Assembly: GCA_003973385.1 (NCBI GenBank)
Contig: QNYK01000089.1
Span: 18,196 to 82,195, forward strand
Direction of reading: 5' to 3'
Source: Bacillota bacterium
GTDB lineage: Bacteria > Planctomycetota > UBA8108 > UBA1146
Length of the DNA stretch: 64,000 bases
Shown here: piece by piece, positions 45,837-55,285 of the stretch
How positions within the stretch are numbered: position 1 is the first letter of the stretch
Layout: the number at the start of each line of letters is the position of its first letter
Notes under the pieces: generated by a model
What the model saw: the letters and a program-made list of their open reading frames with translations, nothing else
What the model was told of the DNA's origin: nothing
The model's database searches: none
Made by a program: the position numbers and the translations under genes

Positions 45837-47177
45837 CTACAGCTCTTCAGGCTTGCTCTGGGCATCGCGATCATTGAGCACGCGCAGCAACTCCTCGTCG
45901 CGGTCGGCGGTCAGGCACTGGATGACCGCTGCGGTGCAGAAGACCGGGCTGGTGATGCAGTGGTGTCCGGTCCAGCTGCCATTGGCGATCTGGATCTTGG
46001 CCATCCGTGTGTGCATCTTCTGCTTCCACTTTGGCCACGCGTCGCCCCCCTGGAGCACCAGGGACTCGCTGGTGAGCATGTAACTGAGGAACTCCTCGCC
46101 GCCGTTATTGCCGAACCCACTCAACAGCTGTTCATTGTCGAGCAACGCCAGCTGAGCCATGCTCTGTGCAAAGGAATCGGCGAGGATGGTGGCCTTCGGT
46201 GCTTCGATTCCGACCAATCTCAGATTTTCTTCGGTGTACTCGGCATCGGCCTCCAGTCGCCCCTCTCTCTTCGCTTCCTCGATGATCTGACGGGCCGCCC
46301 CCGCTTCGCTGGCAGCAGCGCGTTGGGATCCGGCGAAGGCGTACAGTTCGATCCCTGCGGAGTCTGCTGCCGAGGCTCTACCGGTTTCTGCATTGAAGTT
46401 ATCCTTCTGATGCCCCCTGGCGCGGTCGAGCGCATCCATATCGACCGTTTTACCGGCAGCAACAGCCCATTCAAGTGCGGAACAGCCCACCGATGACTGC
46501 AGTACTCCTGCCCAGGAACCGCCTCCCCAGCTGCCGTCCTGTTTCTGCGAGTTCTGCAACTTGAGGAGGCACTTGTCGAGCGCCTCATCGACCGGTTGAT
46601 GCAGAGGGTCAGACTCGGGGAGTTTGGGGAGGATCCGGGACAGGAATTGCAGCGTCATCGATGTGTCGATGAACTGACCCAGCTTGGATTGAGGCTGGGT
46701 ACCCTGAAGTGTCGTGATGGAAGGCCCGTTGGCATCGGACTCGTTGACGACGCGGACCAGGTACTCGCTGGCCTTGCGCAGGTGATTCTTGTACTTCCCG
46801 GAGGTGGGATCGCCACCGACTCGAAGCAGTGCCATCGCCGTGAAGGCTGTCGTGGCAGGATCGGTCTGGACCTTGTGGGGATCTCGAATCTGCTGGGATG
46901 AATGGGAACCGGCACCCCAACCACCACTGTCGTGCTGTGCCTTCGCCAGCCAGTTGATCGCATCATCGATGAAGGGGGCCAGGTCCTCCTTGGGCGCGAC
47001 GATGTGCGCCACGCCCACGGTGGTGGGATCTCCCGCGGTGGAATCTGCACCGGTGGCCCCACCGGTGGAGTCTGCGATCGGGGGTTTGCTGTTCGTGGCC
47101 GATTCGAGCAGCACCGTGACGCACCCCATCAGGAGTGCGAGCATCAGTGCCGTCAGTGAGGCGGGCAAAAATTTCAT
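45837..47177 (-). CDS. Extracytoplasmic alpha/alpha-toroid lipoprotein, first copy
   Basis: A 446-residue predicted lipoprotein (lipobox LALLMGC at about residues 13-19) with a Ser/Thr/Gly-rich linker (about 28-60), then toroid repeats: QHDSGGWGAG (about 81) and QKQDGSWGGGSW (about 213) are QW-type motifs, and GSWTGHHCITSPVFCTAAVIQCL (about 393-415, given by position) closes the fold. As in the next gene, no DxDD motif was seen. The two proteins share architecture but little sequence, so they are old paralogues or a heterodimer. Ribosome-binding site GGAAGGAAA before the ATG. Function unknown. Confidence 0.82.
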   Translation of the reverse strand: MKFLPASLTALMLALLMGCVTVLLESATNSKPPIADSTGGATGADSTAGDPTTVGVAHIVAPKEDLAPFIDDAINWLAKAQHDSGGWGAGSHSSQQIRDPHKVQTDPATTAFTAMALLRVGGDPTSGKYKNHLRKASEYLVRVVNESDANGPSITTLQGTQPQSKLGQFIDTSMTLQFLSRILPKLPESDPLHQPVDEALDKCLLKLQNSQKQDGSWGGGSWAGVLQSSVGCSALEWAVAAGKTVDMDALDRARGHQKDNFNAETGRASAADSAGIELYAFAGSQRAAASEAGAARQIIEEAKREGRLEADAEYTEENLRLVGIEAPKATILADSFAQSMAQLALLDNEQLLSGFGNNGGEEFLSYMLTSESLVLQGGDAWPKWKQKMHTRMAKIQIANGSWTGHHCITSPVFCTAAVIQCLTADRDEELLRVLNDRDAQSKPEEL

Positions 47178-47567
47178 GGCATTTCCTTCCCTGTCGTCGG
47201 GCCGCTTTCGTGGTCTTGCTGATACAACAGCAAGGTAGGGGCCAGAGCAGAGTACTCGGAAGAAAATTTATCGTAATCCCCGCAGGTGCAGTCGAGGCAG
47301 AGAGATTGGCTCCATCTTGCAGATAATGCCGCGGCTTCCGGTGATGCGGAAGAGTGGAGTTCAACCCGGATGGGCTGAAGATACCTCAGATGAGGTAGAA
47401 GCAGCAGGGCCGGAGGCGATGCAGATCCAGCAGTACCTGGACCCGTTTTCGATGCCGTGGAGCCATGCTAGCCTGTCCAACCGCATTGTCGCATCGATGA
47501 GAGAGAAACGTATTCCAGCCTCGCCTCGCTTCGCTTCGCCAGCACAACATGGATAAGGAGCCTTCTG
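47178..47567. other. 390-base divergent intergenic region
   Basis: This gap lies between the divergent toroid-lipoprotein and TraF-like genes and must hold both promoters. On the right, TGCTAG near 47466 could be part of an extended -10 for the TraF-like gene, but its -35 is not evident. On the left no clear promoter was recognised. An open frame of 79 codons (47317-47556) crosses it but has no ribosome-binding site and no family likeness. No repeats, RNA gene or terminator were seen. Confidence 0.5.
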
Positions 47568-48950
47568 ATGTCACAACATTTGCCAGGGATGCTTGGAGTC
47601 TCCAGAGTGCTCCGTTTGTGCTGTTTACTGCTGCTGATTTCACCGCAACTTTCGGGACAGGCCGGACTCGACCCCCGGTCGATGGCGATGGGAGGCACAG
47701 GAGTCGCGGTCGCCAACCCTGCCACGGCTGCCTTTTTCAATCCAGCAGTGCTCTCCATCGAGGAACGGCGACGCTTCTCGCTGGAGTTCCCCATCATCGG
47801 CGTTCGCTTTTCAGATCCCGACGATCTATTTGGTCAACTGGATGCCTATCAGGATCAGGGCCTCGCTCACGCCCTGCAGAAAAGCATCGGCGATGTCAAC
47901 GCCATCCCTAGCGAGACAAACATCAGCATAGTCATCGACGATCTTGGCAATCTGAACGCTGCGCTCGCCGATCTTGGCGGTCGAGCCATCGGTGCGGAAT
48001 TACTGGCAGGGGGCAGCACAGGCTACTCCGGGCAAGATTCTGCGGATCAGTTTCGCTGGCAGGTTTACGTGCTCGATGGCGCTCGACTGGGCGGCAGGAT
48101 TTCCTATCGAGATGGAGACTATCTCTCTGGCTTCCTGGCCGCAGTGGATCAGGTCGATTTCGACAACCTGTCCAACAACACGCCAGCGCAGCTGGATGGG
48201 CTGGCGAGTTACCTCACCTACACCGTCGACGGGGTCACAGGAGAGGTGATCGGAGTCGAGTTGCTGGTTCCAGAGACTCAATCCTCACTGGATCACATCA
48301 CTGCAATCCGGAAAGAGATTGGCGTGGCGATCTCCACGCGAATCGGCGATCTCGCCGTCGGAGTGACTCCCAAATTCACACGGTTAGAACTCTTTGATTA
48401 CAGCGTCTCCAATGAGACAGCCAGTGAGGGTGGCTTCAACAGCGATGATTACATCTCGAATTACGAGGACTTCAATATCGATGTCGGCATTGCGCAGAAG
48501 TTGGATAACGGCTGGACTGTTGGCCTGGCAGCGCGAAATCTCATCGCGCACGAATACGCCGGCCATCGCCTGGTCCTTGCCGATGAATCAGACCCGATGA
48601 GTGGAGTCATGACTCCCACTGGAAATTCACTGGATCTGACACCGACAGTTCATCTCGGAGCAGGACGCCAGGAAGAGTGGTGGACCGTGGCGGTTGATCT
48701 GGACCTGATCGCCCAGGAGGGGCTGCTTCCTCAACTTCCACGGGATCAGTTTCTCTCCGCTGGTGTCGAGGTGGATCTGGCAGGATGGGGGCAACTGCGT
48801 GGTGGTTACCGACTCAACCTGGACGATAGCGGCCGCAATGTCGCGTCGGCGGGAATCGGGGTGTCACCCTTCGGACTTCATGTAGACATTGCCGTGGCAG
48901 GGAATCAGAACGAATTTGGAGGAGCAGTCCAACTGGGATTCCGGTTCTAA
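47568..48950 (+). CDS. TraF-like outer-membrane beta-barrel protein
   Basis: A 460-residue exported protein: signal peptide to about residue 31, then DPRSMAMGGTGVAVANPATAAFFNPA, the opening found in FadL/PorV- and TraF-like outer-membrane proteins (the last matched in databases as plasmid transfer TraF by similarity only). The rest alternates short beta strands and loops (for example WTVGLAARNLIAHEY and AGVEVDLAGWGQLRGGYRLN) and ends in FGGAVQLGFRF with a terminal phenylalanine, as in barrel proteins assembled by BAM. Despite the name, no conjugation genes are near. Start with AAGGAG 8 bases upstream. Function unknown. Confidence 0.82.
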   Translation: MSQHLPGMLGVSRVLRLCCLLLLISPQLSGQAGLDPRSMAMGGTGVAVANPATAAFFNPAVLSIEERRRFSLEFPIIGVRFSDPDDLFGQLDAYQDQGLAHALQKSIGDVNAIPSETNISIVIDDLGNLNAALADLGGRAIGAELLAGGSTGYSGQDSADQFRWQVYVLDGARLGGRISYRDGDYLSGFLAAVDQVDFDNLSNNTPAQLDGLASYLTYTVDGVTGEVIGVELLVPETQSSLDHITAIRKEIGVAISTRIGDLAVGVTPKFTRLELFDYSVSNETASEGGFNSDDYISNYEDFNIDVGIAQKLDNGWTVGLAARNLIAHEYAGHRLVLADESDPMSGVMTPTGNSLDLTPTVHLGAGRQEEWWTVAVDLDLIAQEGLLPQLPRDQFLSAGVEVDLAGWGQLRGGYRLNLDDSGRNVASAGIGVSPFGLHVDIAVAGNQNEFGGAVQLGFRF

Positions 48951-48980
48951 GACCCGGCCTCCCGCCTCCAGTGGGCACGA

Positions 48981-49298
48981 TCACTCGTGCTGGTCTCCCA
49001 TGCATCGTTCAATGCATTCCATCAACTGGATCAGGTCCGGCTTGGCTAGTGAATAGAAGATCTTTCTTCCACTCCTGCGGCTGACCAGAAGTCCAGCTCT
49101 CTGCATCAATCTCAGATGCTCGGATGCCATGTGATTCTGGATACCGCATTCTGTTGCCAACTCGCCGACGCTGAATCGGTCCCGTATCAACAATTGCACG
49201 ATTCGAAGCCGAATCGGGTGGGACAGGGTCCTCAGGCAATCGCTTGCCCGCTCCAACTGGTGCATCGCAAGTAGTGGTGAAAGGTTGGCCTCATGCAT
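48981..49298 (-). CDS. ArsR-family winged-helix repressor
   Basis: A 105-residue DNA-binding protein. Helices around LRTLSHPIRLRIVQLLI, the recognition helix region IQNHMASEHLRLMQRAGLL, and the wing SRRSGRKIFYSLA are standard for ArsR/SmtB regulators. The classical metal site ELCVCDL is missing (GELATECGIQ instead), but two cysteines sit in the C-terminal helix (ECIERCMGD), which could bind a metal or respond to oxidation. It converges with the TraF-like gene, 30 bases apart. Targets are unknown; no operator repeat was confidently found in its short upstream region. Confidence 0.88.
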   Translation of the reverse strand: MHEANLSPLLAMHQLERASDCLRTLSHPIRLRIVQLLIRDRFSVGELATECGIQNHMASEHLRLMQRAGLLVSRRSGRKIFYSLAKPDLIQLMECIERCMGDQHE

Positions 49299-49412
49299 GA
49301 AACCGATGATAGCGTCACAGTCGACACTACGATCGTGCTTTCCGCATCTGTGTAACGTCTGACCATGTGATAAATAGAATGTCTGTCAAGAATGTCAGGG
49401 TGAATTGCAGTT

Positions 49413-50087
49413 TTACGCAGCTGTATCTGGATGGAGATCCGATTCTTGTGCGCCGCGAGGAGCTTTTTCAGGGAATCGACGGATCCGCTTTTCGACCAGA
49501 AAACTGACGATGAGCGCCACCAGCAAACTGGCGATGACATCACTGACATAGTGTCCCCTCGTCTCGACTCGACCTGCGGCGCACCCGGCAGCGAGTAGCA
49601 GCATCACCGGCGCGGTTCCGAGCCAGCGCCTCGATATCGCGATGGCGGCTCCCCATGCAACTGCCGCATGCCCACTCGGAAAACACAGATCTGCCCCATT
49701 CCACCACTCTGGATTCCACCAGCCACCCTCCAGCATGACCGGCGTCCAGGATCCCAGTGGGCCGATTCCTGGATCAGGGCGTCGCACGATGACCTTGAGG
49801 ATCTCTGCCGACAGCCCCGAGAGAGTCGCTGTGGCGACGATGGCGAGGGCTGCCGAACTGCGGGCTCTGTAGTGGCCGGATTTTCCGGAGAGAATCAGCA
49901 GTAGCCCGACAAAGAGCCAGGTTGGCAAGTAGCCGAGAGCGCGAAGGAGGTGATGAAAATCACCGAAAGTTGTTCCATCGGCAGGCATCCTGGAAGTGAT
50001 GGCGCCGTCCAGGTACAGGGCGCAGATCAGCATCAGCACCGTCAGCACAGCCACCCAGCGTGGAATCGGCTCGATCTGCATCGGCAT
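49413..50087 (-). CDS. PAP2-family membrane phosphatase
   Basis: A 224-residue protein with about six membrane segments and the three PAP2 motifs: KVIVRRPDP (about residue 98), CFPSGHAAVAWG (about 135) and GRVETRGHYVSDVI (about 172), with the last lacking the usual serine before Arg. Such enzymes dephosphorylate undecaprenyl pyrophosphate or other lipid phosphates at the membrane. It directly follows the GT39 gene (GGAAGAGGAA before ATG, stop and start adjacent), so a joint role in lipid or lipid A modification is plausible. Confidence 0.9.
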   Translation of the reverse strand: MPMQIEPIPRWVAVLTVLMLICALYLDGAITSRMPADGTTFGDFHHLLRALGYLPTWLFVGLLLILSGKSGHYRARSSAALAIVATATLSGLSAEILKVIVRRPDPGIGPLGSWTPVMLEGGWWNPEWWNGADLCFPSGHAAVAWGAAIAISRRWLGTAPVMLLLAAGCAAGRVETRGHYVSDVIASLLVALIVSFLVEKRIRRFPEKAPRGAQESDLHPDTAA

Positions 50088-51683
50088 CTATTCCTCTTCC
50101 ATCTCTGATCGAATTCTGGCGTGGAAAATTGTTCTTTGCCGATTTCTTTGCAAGAGCGTTCCGAGATTCTTCAGATGAGTGAACTCGAATGCCAGGCGCC
50201 ATCGTTCTTCGCTGGCCCCGACCAGGATCAGGTCCTTGCCGGCAAATTCAGCTGCGATGAATCGAGTATCAACCAGGTCATCATAAGCGGATCGCCGTGC
50301 TCCGAGTTGCCTGGATGCGCAGTGAACGACCGGTTGTTCCGGCAGATAGAAGCCGAGCAGCGCCGTCCGGTCGTAGTAATCGCAAACGATCGGTGTCGTG
50401 GCTCCATCATCTCCCAGGGCTTCGGTGGCGAGGCGACGGACCTCCATGGCGAAGGATTCATGACCGGTAACTCGATCGATCGGAATCCTGATGGACGCAG
50501 AATTCCGTGACAACCAGCCGGACAGGGGTGGTCCCGACCAGGGCAAGGTCAGGAGCAGCAGCATCGAGAGCATCGATCGCAGCAGCACTCCACGACCGAG
50601 CCAGAGCGCCAGTTTGCCCCGATGCTGTGAATCGTACCAGAGTGCGGCAAACGGCAGCAGCCCTGCTGCTGCGCCTGCGGTCCAGTTCCCTTGTGTCGGT
50701 CCCTTCAAGGAGACCATCAGGTAGAAGATCAACAGCGGAACTGCGCTCCACAATGCGATACGAAGTTCCGGCTGCGGGTTGACCAGGCGACTCTTTTTCC
50801 AGGCCAGAATCCCCAGAACCATCGCCACCGCCAGCATCGGTCCGGGTAGCACGATGACCTGTAGCAGATATGTGAGCGGCCATGAGAACTCGAACTCGCT
50901 CCACGAAACGACGCCACTGTCGCCACCAGGAACGGAGATGTGTCCCAGTAAATGCTGGACAGTTGGCCAGCCGCGTTCGCTATTCCAGATCACCACCGGA
51001 GCCAGACCCGCGATCAACAACAACGAGCCCATCAGCGCGCCTGATCTTGCCCCGGGGCAACTCCACAGCTGTTTCCTCCAGGGCCAGATTCCTATGAGGA
51101 TCCCCAGGCCACCGAGCAGCGCGGTGTACTTGGCCAGAAAACTGAAGCCGAGAGCACCACCTGCAATGCTCAAAGGAAGTGCGATCCCGCGGCCCTCTCT
51201 TGCACGCTGGACAGCCGCGACAGCCGCGACGGTCGCAAGGCTCCAGCCGACCATCATCGGCATGTCCACCGTCATCAGGGAGCCGCCGAGCTGGTAGCCG
51301 AGCGTGCACTGGTAGCCGATGGAGGTCAGCCAGGTGACCCGATTCGAGCCTCCCGAGAGTTGAAAACCGAGGATTCCAACGATGATGGCCACCAGTGCGT
51401 GGGCGATGTAACTGCCGAATCTGACGCCCAGTTCGTTGTCTCCGAAGATGCTTGTAAAGAGAGCGATGATGAGAGCCACTCCAGGACCCTTGGTGTAATA
51501 GGAGAGTTGTAGTTGACGCGACCAGTCCCAGTATTGAGCCTCGTCGCCACTCAACTCGGTCGGAAGGAGCAGTCCTTGCAGGACCACGCGAGCGACCAGC
51601 ACAACCAGCGCTGGAATCAGGATCGCCCAGGCCGCGGATCTATTCAGCGACTTCATGGGGGTAATCTTTTCCGATCGTGTCAT
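50088..51683 (-). CDS. GT39-type membrane glycosyltransferase (ArnT-like)
   Basis: A 531-residue polytopic membrane protein with about 11-12 helices. The first periplasmic loop carries ELSGDEAQYWDW and LSYYTKGPGV, the acidic catalytic region of polyprenyl-phosphate-dependent glycosyltransferases such as ArnT; FLAKYTALLGGLG is the second family segment, and a soluble periplasmic domain follows from about residue 410. It would move a sugar from a lipid carrier to lipid A, a glycan or a protein; the acceptor is unknown. The start may instead be the ATG at 51656, nine codons later. It precedes the PAP2 gene directly. Confidence 0.87.
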   Translation of the reverse strand: MTRSEKITPMKSLNRSAAWAILIPALVVLVARVVLQGLLLPTELSGDEAQYWDWSRQLQLSYYTKGPGVALIIALFTSIFGDNELGVRFGSYIAHALVAIIVGILGFQLSGGSNRVTWLTSIGYQCTLGYQLGGSLMTVDMPMMVGWSLATVAAVAAVQRAREGRGIALPLSIAGGALGFSFLAKYTALLGGLGILIGIWPWRKQLWSCPGARSGALMGSLLLIAGLAPVVIWNSERGWPTVQHLLGHISVPGGDSGVVSWSEFEFSWPLTYLLQVIVLPGPMLAVAMVLGILAWKKSRLVNPQPELRIALWSAVPLLIFYLMVSLKGPTQGNWTAGAAAGLLPFAALWYDSQHRGKLALWLGRGVLLRSMLSMLLLLTLPWSGPPLSGWLSRNSASIRIPIDRVTGHESFAMEVRRLATEALGDDGATTPIVCDYYDRTALLGFYLPEQPVVHCASRQLGARRSAYDDLVDTRFIAAEFAGKDLILVGASEERWRLAFEFTHLKNLGTLLQRNRQRTIFHARIRSEMEEE

Positions 51684-51707
51684 CGGGGACGATAAGTATA
51701 TCGACCA

Positions 51708-52187
51708 TCAAGGCCCTCCACTCAACACGATGCAGGGAACGTCGAACTCAGGGTCCCCAGTGTCGATGATGGTATCGATGGACTGTACCAGCGCTGGGAT
51801 TTCGATGCCAAGATACGTCTCCTCTGAGCAACCCGCGACAACCTGCAGCAACCTGGTTCGTCCCCTCTTCCAGATGGAGCGCGCCGGCGTCGGTTCCAGC
51901 AATCGGATCTTCAGCAGCGCTGCACTGGCCTGAATCAGACCCTGCAGGTGGGTTCGAAGTGGATCGCCATCTGCAAGTGGTAACCATCGATGCTCCCATG
52001 CCTCGTGAGCTTCCCAGTAAAACTGATGGTTGAAAAGATCGATCCCGTGCAGGTATGCCTGGTCACTCCTCCAGTCGTCGCTTGCGATCGAAGGAGCCGG
52101 CTGAAAATTAGCATCCGGATGGTTTTTTCCAGGCAGGTATGGGAACGCAGGAAGAGGAGAATCCGGGGCGTATCGAGGTCGCTTCAC
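51708..52187 (-). CDS. DUF309 family protein
   Basis: A 159-residue helical protein. The DUF309 core is visible at about residues 45-95: GIDLFNHQFYWEAHEAWEH, then RTHLQGLIQASAALLKI, with the conserved His/Glu residues that suggest a metal or small-molecule site. The family has no known function. The start is GTG at 52187 with AGGAAAGGA upstream. It lies 24 bases before the GT39 gene in the same direction and diverges from the phosphoesterase gene, 132 bases apart. Confidence 0.85.
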   Translation of the reverse strand: MKRPRYAPDSPLPAFPYLPGKNHPDANFQPAPSIASDDWRSDQAYLHGIDLFNHQFYWEAHEAWEHRWLPLADGDPLRTHLQGLIQASAALLKIRLLEPTPARSIWKRGRTRLLQVVAGCSEETYLGIEIPALVQSIDTIIDTGDPEFDVPCIVLSGGP

Positions 52188-52319
52188 CGAGTCCTTTCCT
52201 CTGGAGGTTCAGCGACGGTGGTCAACTACCTGCCGATGGCCCCTGAGGGATCATCTCCCGATTGCGGGGTCGTGACAAGGCGATCCAGTCGGTTAGCATT
52301 CTGGACCGGAGGTGTGCTG

Positions 52320-54275
52320 ATGAAGACCAGATCCAACATCTTGATCCTGGGGCTCGTACTCCTTCTCCATCCTGGAGCCACGGCCGATGATCCGGTCCGG
52401 ACCGACAGGGAAGATGCGCGCCCTCTCACTGCTCCCGAAGGTGAAGCGATGTGGCAGTTTGCCATCATGGGAGACCGAACCGGAGGACCTGCAGAAGGAA
52501 TCCGTGTACTCGCCAGTGCAGTGAATGAGGTCAACCTGGTCGAACCCGATCTGGTGATGACGGTAGGGGATCTGATCCAGGGTTACAACTCCAGGGTAGA
52601 GTGGCTCATCCAGGCGAAGCAGTTTCAGGACACGATGAATCGTCTCAGTCGCCCATGGTATCCGGTGGCTGGAAATCACGACATCTACTGGCGGGGTCCC
52701 GACCGACCAGATGGGGAACACGAATCCGACTACGAGCAGCATTTTGGTCCGCTGTGGTACTGGTTCGAACACAAGGGATGTGCCTTCGTGATCCTCTACA
52801 GTGATGAAGGAGATCCAAAGACAGGGCGCAAGAACTTCTCTGACCCGGCCTGTCAGCGTTTCACCGAAAGGCAATTGCAGTGGCTCGACGGTGTACTGGA
52901 GAACACCGCCTCGCTCGAAAAGGTGTTTGTCTTTCTACATCACCCCCGATGGATTTCTGGCCATTACCCAGGAGCAAACTGGCGTGCGGTTCACGATCGA
53001 CTGGCCGCAGCTGGCAATGTCGAGGCTGTATTTGCCGGTCATATTCATCGGCTCCATTACGGCGGAAATAAGGATGGGATCGATTACTTCACCCTGGCGA
53101 CCACAGGGGGAGGGAAGGCGCATGATTATCCCGGTGCTGGCTGGGTGCACCACTGGAATCTGGTCACGGTTCGCCCGGGAGGTGTGGATGTCGCAGTGGT
53201 ACCGGTCGGGAGTCTGCTCGATCCCCGCCATTTCACGCCGCAGCGAAGGGCGCTTTCAGAGCGTCTGCTGTCCGGGGACCTGGTCCGGTTCTCGGAAGCG
53301 ATTCCCGCGCCTTCTTCACCGATCTATGGAGTGGACTCGGTGCTGTCTTTGAAGAACCCGGTAGGCTCGACGATTCGTATGCAAATCAAGAGCCCCGATG
53401 GAAGGATCAATATTCCAATTCCCGAGGTCGTACTCGGTCCAAATTCGACGCGGCAATTACCGGTAAAAGTGGATCTCGACGAGGTTCTCCTCAGCGGTAA
53501 GGGCGAGTTGCCCGTCATCGAGGTGACGATTCAATTTGATGACGAGCATCAACGAGGAGTGGTTGTACCGACACGGCGTGTCGCGATCAATCTCGATCAT
53601 CGGCAGTGGGTTGCCAGAACTCCCCATGGTGGCCACCTCGTCCTCGCTGGTCGCGGAGAATGCGTCAAACTGACCTCGGCTCAAGTTCCGCTGGCGCAGG
53701 GCGCTTTCACACTGGAAGGCTGGGTTCAGGCGTCTGATTACAGCGGTCGCAGGCCGTTCATCGCCAAGACAGAGGGTTCGGAGTACGGGATTTTCCTGAC
53801 CGACGCGGTGCCGAGCTTCATGGTTCATCTCGACGGCAAGTATCATGTCGTGGAAGCCGAGGGGGCTCACCTTCAATCGGATCGATGGCACCACATTGCA
53901 GGAGTCTACGATGGCGGCCAACTGAGGATCTATCTCGACGGAAATCTGGTGGGATCCAAGTCCGCCTCCGGGCAGCGCACCCTCAATCGATTGCCGCTGG
54001 TGGTCGGTGGAGATCCAGACAAGAACGGTAATGCAGTCGATACATTTCGGGGGACCATCGACGGTGTGCGTCTCTCAACAGGGGCTCGTTACCAGCAGGA
54101 TTCGTTCACCCCTGCTGTCGATTTACCGGCGGATAGCCGCACGATCGTGCAATTGACACTCGACAGATCTCTGGCCGGAATGGTTCAGGTAGAGGCGACC
54201 CGCGGTAAGGATCCCAAGGTTGCAAGGATTGTTGGTGATGGACGCTGTGTGGGTGGTAGCGCGATGCTTCCATGA
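52320..54275 (+). CDS. Exported calcineurin-like phosphoesterase with C-terminal LamG domain
   Basis: A 651-residue secreted hydrolase. Signal peptide 1-22; metallophosphoesterase domain about 45-300 with IMGDRTGG (first metal motif; the usual GDxH histidine is replaced by Thr), GDLIQGYNS (about 88), GNHDIYW (about 117), LHHPRW (about 190) and AGHIHRLHY (about 222). A beta-rich middle follows, then a concanavalin-like LamG/laminin domain (about 445-610), with FTLEGWVQA, WHHIAGVYDGGQLRIYLDG and FRGTIDGVRLS, probably for glycan binding. The missing histidine suggests altered metal chemistry. The ATG at 52320 has GGAGGTG upstream; the frame is open earlier but is antisense to DUF309. Confidence 0.9.
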   Translation: MKTRSNILILGLVLLLHPGATADDPVRTDREDARPLTAPEGEAMWQFAIMGDRTGGPAEGIRVLASAVNEVNLVEPDLVMTVGDLIQGYNSRVEWLIQAKQFQDTMNRLSRPWYPVAGNHDIYWRGPDRPDGEHESDYEQHFGPLWYWFEHKGCAFVILYSDEGDPKTGRKNFSDPACQRFTERQLQWLDGVLENTASLEKVFVFLHHPRWISGHYPGANWRAVHDRLAAAGNVEAVFAGHIHRLHYGGNKDGIDYFTLATTGGGKAHDYPGAGWVHHWNLVTVRPGGVDVAVVPVGSLLDPRHFTPQRRALSERLLSGDLVRFSEAIPAPSSPIYGVDSVLSLKNPVGSTIRMQIKSPDGRINIPIPEVVLGPNSTRQLPVKVDLDEVLLSGKGELPVIEVTIQFDDEHQRGVVVPTRRVAINLDHRQWVARTPHGGHLVLAGRGECVKLTSAQVPLAQGAFTLEGWVQASDYSGRRPFIAKTEGSEYGIFLTDAVPSFMVHLDGKYHVVEAEGAHLQSDRWHHIAGVYDGGQLRIYLDGNLVGSKSASGQRTLNRLPLVVGGDPDKNGNAVDTFRGTIDGVRLSTGARYQQDSFTPAVDLPADSRTIVQLTLDRSLAGMVQVEATRGKDPKVARIVGDGRCVGGSAMLP

Positions 54276-54313
54276 ACTACGGCTCAGTTCAACGGGTGGT
54301 CAAGGCCGTGTCA

Positions 54314-55132
54314 TCAGGGACAGGCATTGTGCTCGATGCAATCGAGTCCGTCCTCTGCACCGGGGTCTGGCCCACAGGTCCCGAATGGGCTCGGGACTGC
54401 AGCACCGCCGACGTAGAGATACTGAAACAGGTATACAGCATCACCGATGGTGAGCAATCCGTCGTCATTGATGTCATCGGCATCTCTGCAGGATCCAGCT
54501 GTTTCGAGGCCAGCAACACGATAGAGAAGCAGTACTCCATCGAGTAGGGATAGAGAACCGTTCTGATTCAGGTCACCGCGCAGGAAGTGTGGCTCAGTGA
54601 CAGTGACGAATCCTCCAGTCTGAGTCGGAATAACTTCAAGAAGATTGAATACCATCACTGTATCTACCGGAGGAGAGCCCAGCAGGTCGGTAAAATCGAT
54701 CGGAGTCGATGTTCCAACGAGGGCGCCACTATCGATCAGATAGTCCACCTCGAGTACTGGATCTTCAATGACCACCGGGATCTGCTCGAAGGGTGCGAAC
54801 AGGTCCGTGACGCAGGCGACAGTGAATCCGGTTCCATTTGCAGGAGCGATGTTGGTAAAGAAAAAGGTAGGTCCTCCACCGAAGTTGAGCGCCTGCAGCG
54901 TGGCTCCCTGCCGGATGCTGGCTGCAGATCCGATGGACAGGACCAGGGGATCATGGCTGACGCCGATGCTGAATCCGTGAAGCTCTGCAGAAGTGGTGAG
55001 CAAGATGGATGTGGTGACGATGTCACCTTTGAATCCCTCACCGCCGATGATGGAAAGACTGGCAGATTGCGCCGTCAGTGAGGCCGGTGCAATGAGCAGC
55101 ATCAACACCAGGGTCAGATTGATTTTAGACAT
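54314..55132 (-). CDS. Exported cohesin-like protein with dockerin-type EF-hand repeats
   Basis: A 272-residue secreted protein. Signal peptide to about residue 21 (cleavage near LTAQS); a cohesin-like beta domain (about 25-165) with LHGFSIGVSHDP; then two dockerin-like calcium loops, DLNQNGSLSLLDGVLLL (about 188) and DINDDGLLTIGDAVYLF (about 220), and a Cys-containing tail ending in CIEHNACP. Paired cohesin-like and dockerin-like parts are common in exported proteins of marine Planctomycetota; no cellulosome is implied. ATG 55132 is chosen (CGGAG, signal peptide follows); the frame is open 20 codons further up. It converges with the phosphoesterase gene. Confidence 0.82.
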   Translation of the reverse strand: MSKINLTLVLMLLIAPASLTAQSASLSIIGGEGFKGDIVTTSILLTTSAELHGFSIGVSHDPLVLSIGSAASIRQGATLQALNFGGGPTFFFTNIAPANGTGFTVACVTDLFAPFEQIPVVIEDPVLEVDYLIDSGALVGTSTPIDFTDLLGSPPVDTVMVFNLLEVIPTQTGGFVTVTEPHFLRGDLNQNGSLSLLDGVLLLYRVAGLETAGSCRDADDINDDGLLTIGDAVYLFQYLYVGGAAVPSPFGTCGPDPGAEDGLDCIEHNACP

Positions 55133-55285
55133 TCGACAACTCCGAATTTGAGCGATATTCAAGCTTGCTGGAATCCCCAGAGACCTCTTCAAATCTCACT
55201 GTTCCTTCAGGTATACCATCTGGCTCGAATTCGTCCTGCTTGAGGTTGGATGCAGTTCGAGATTGGTCGGATTGACAGGTGGCGA

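Noticed and set aside
44706..47177. Reading the toroid proteins as squalene-hopene cyclases
   Set aside because: No DxDD motif was found, both carry lipoboxes, and both are much shorter than the roughly 630 residues of true hopene cyclases.
47568..48950. Taking the TraF-like protein as evidence for a conjugative element
   Set aside because: It has outer-membrane barrel features, and no relaxase, coupling protein or type IV secretion gene is near.
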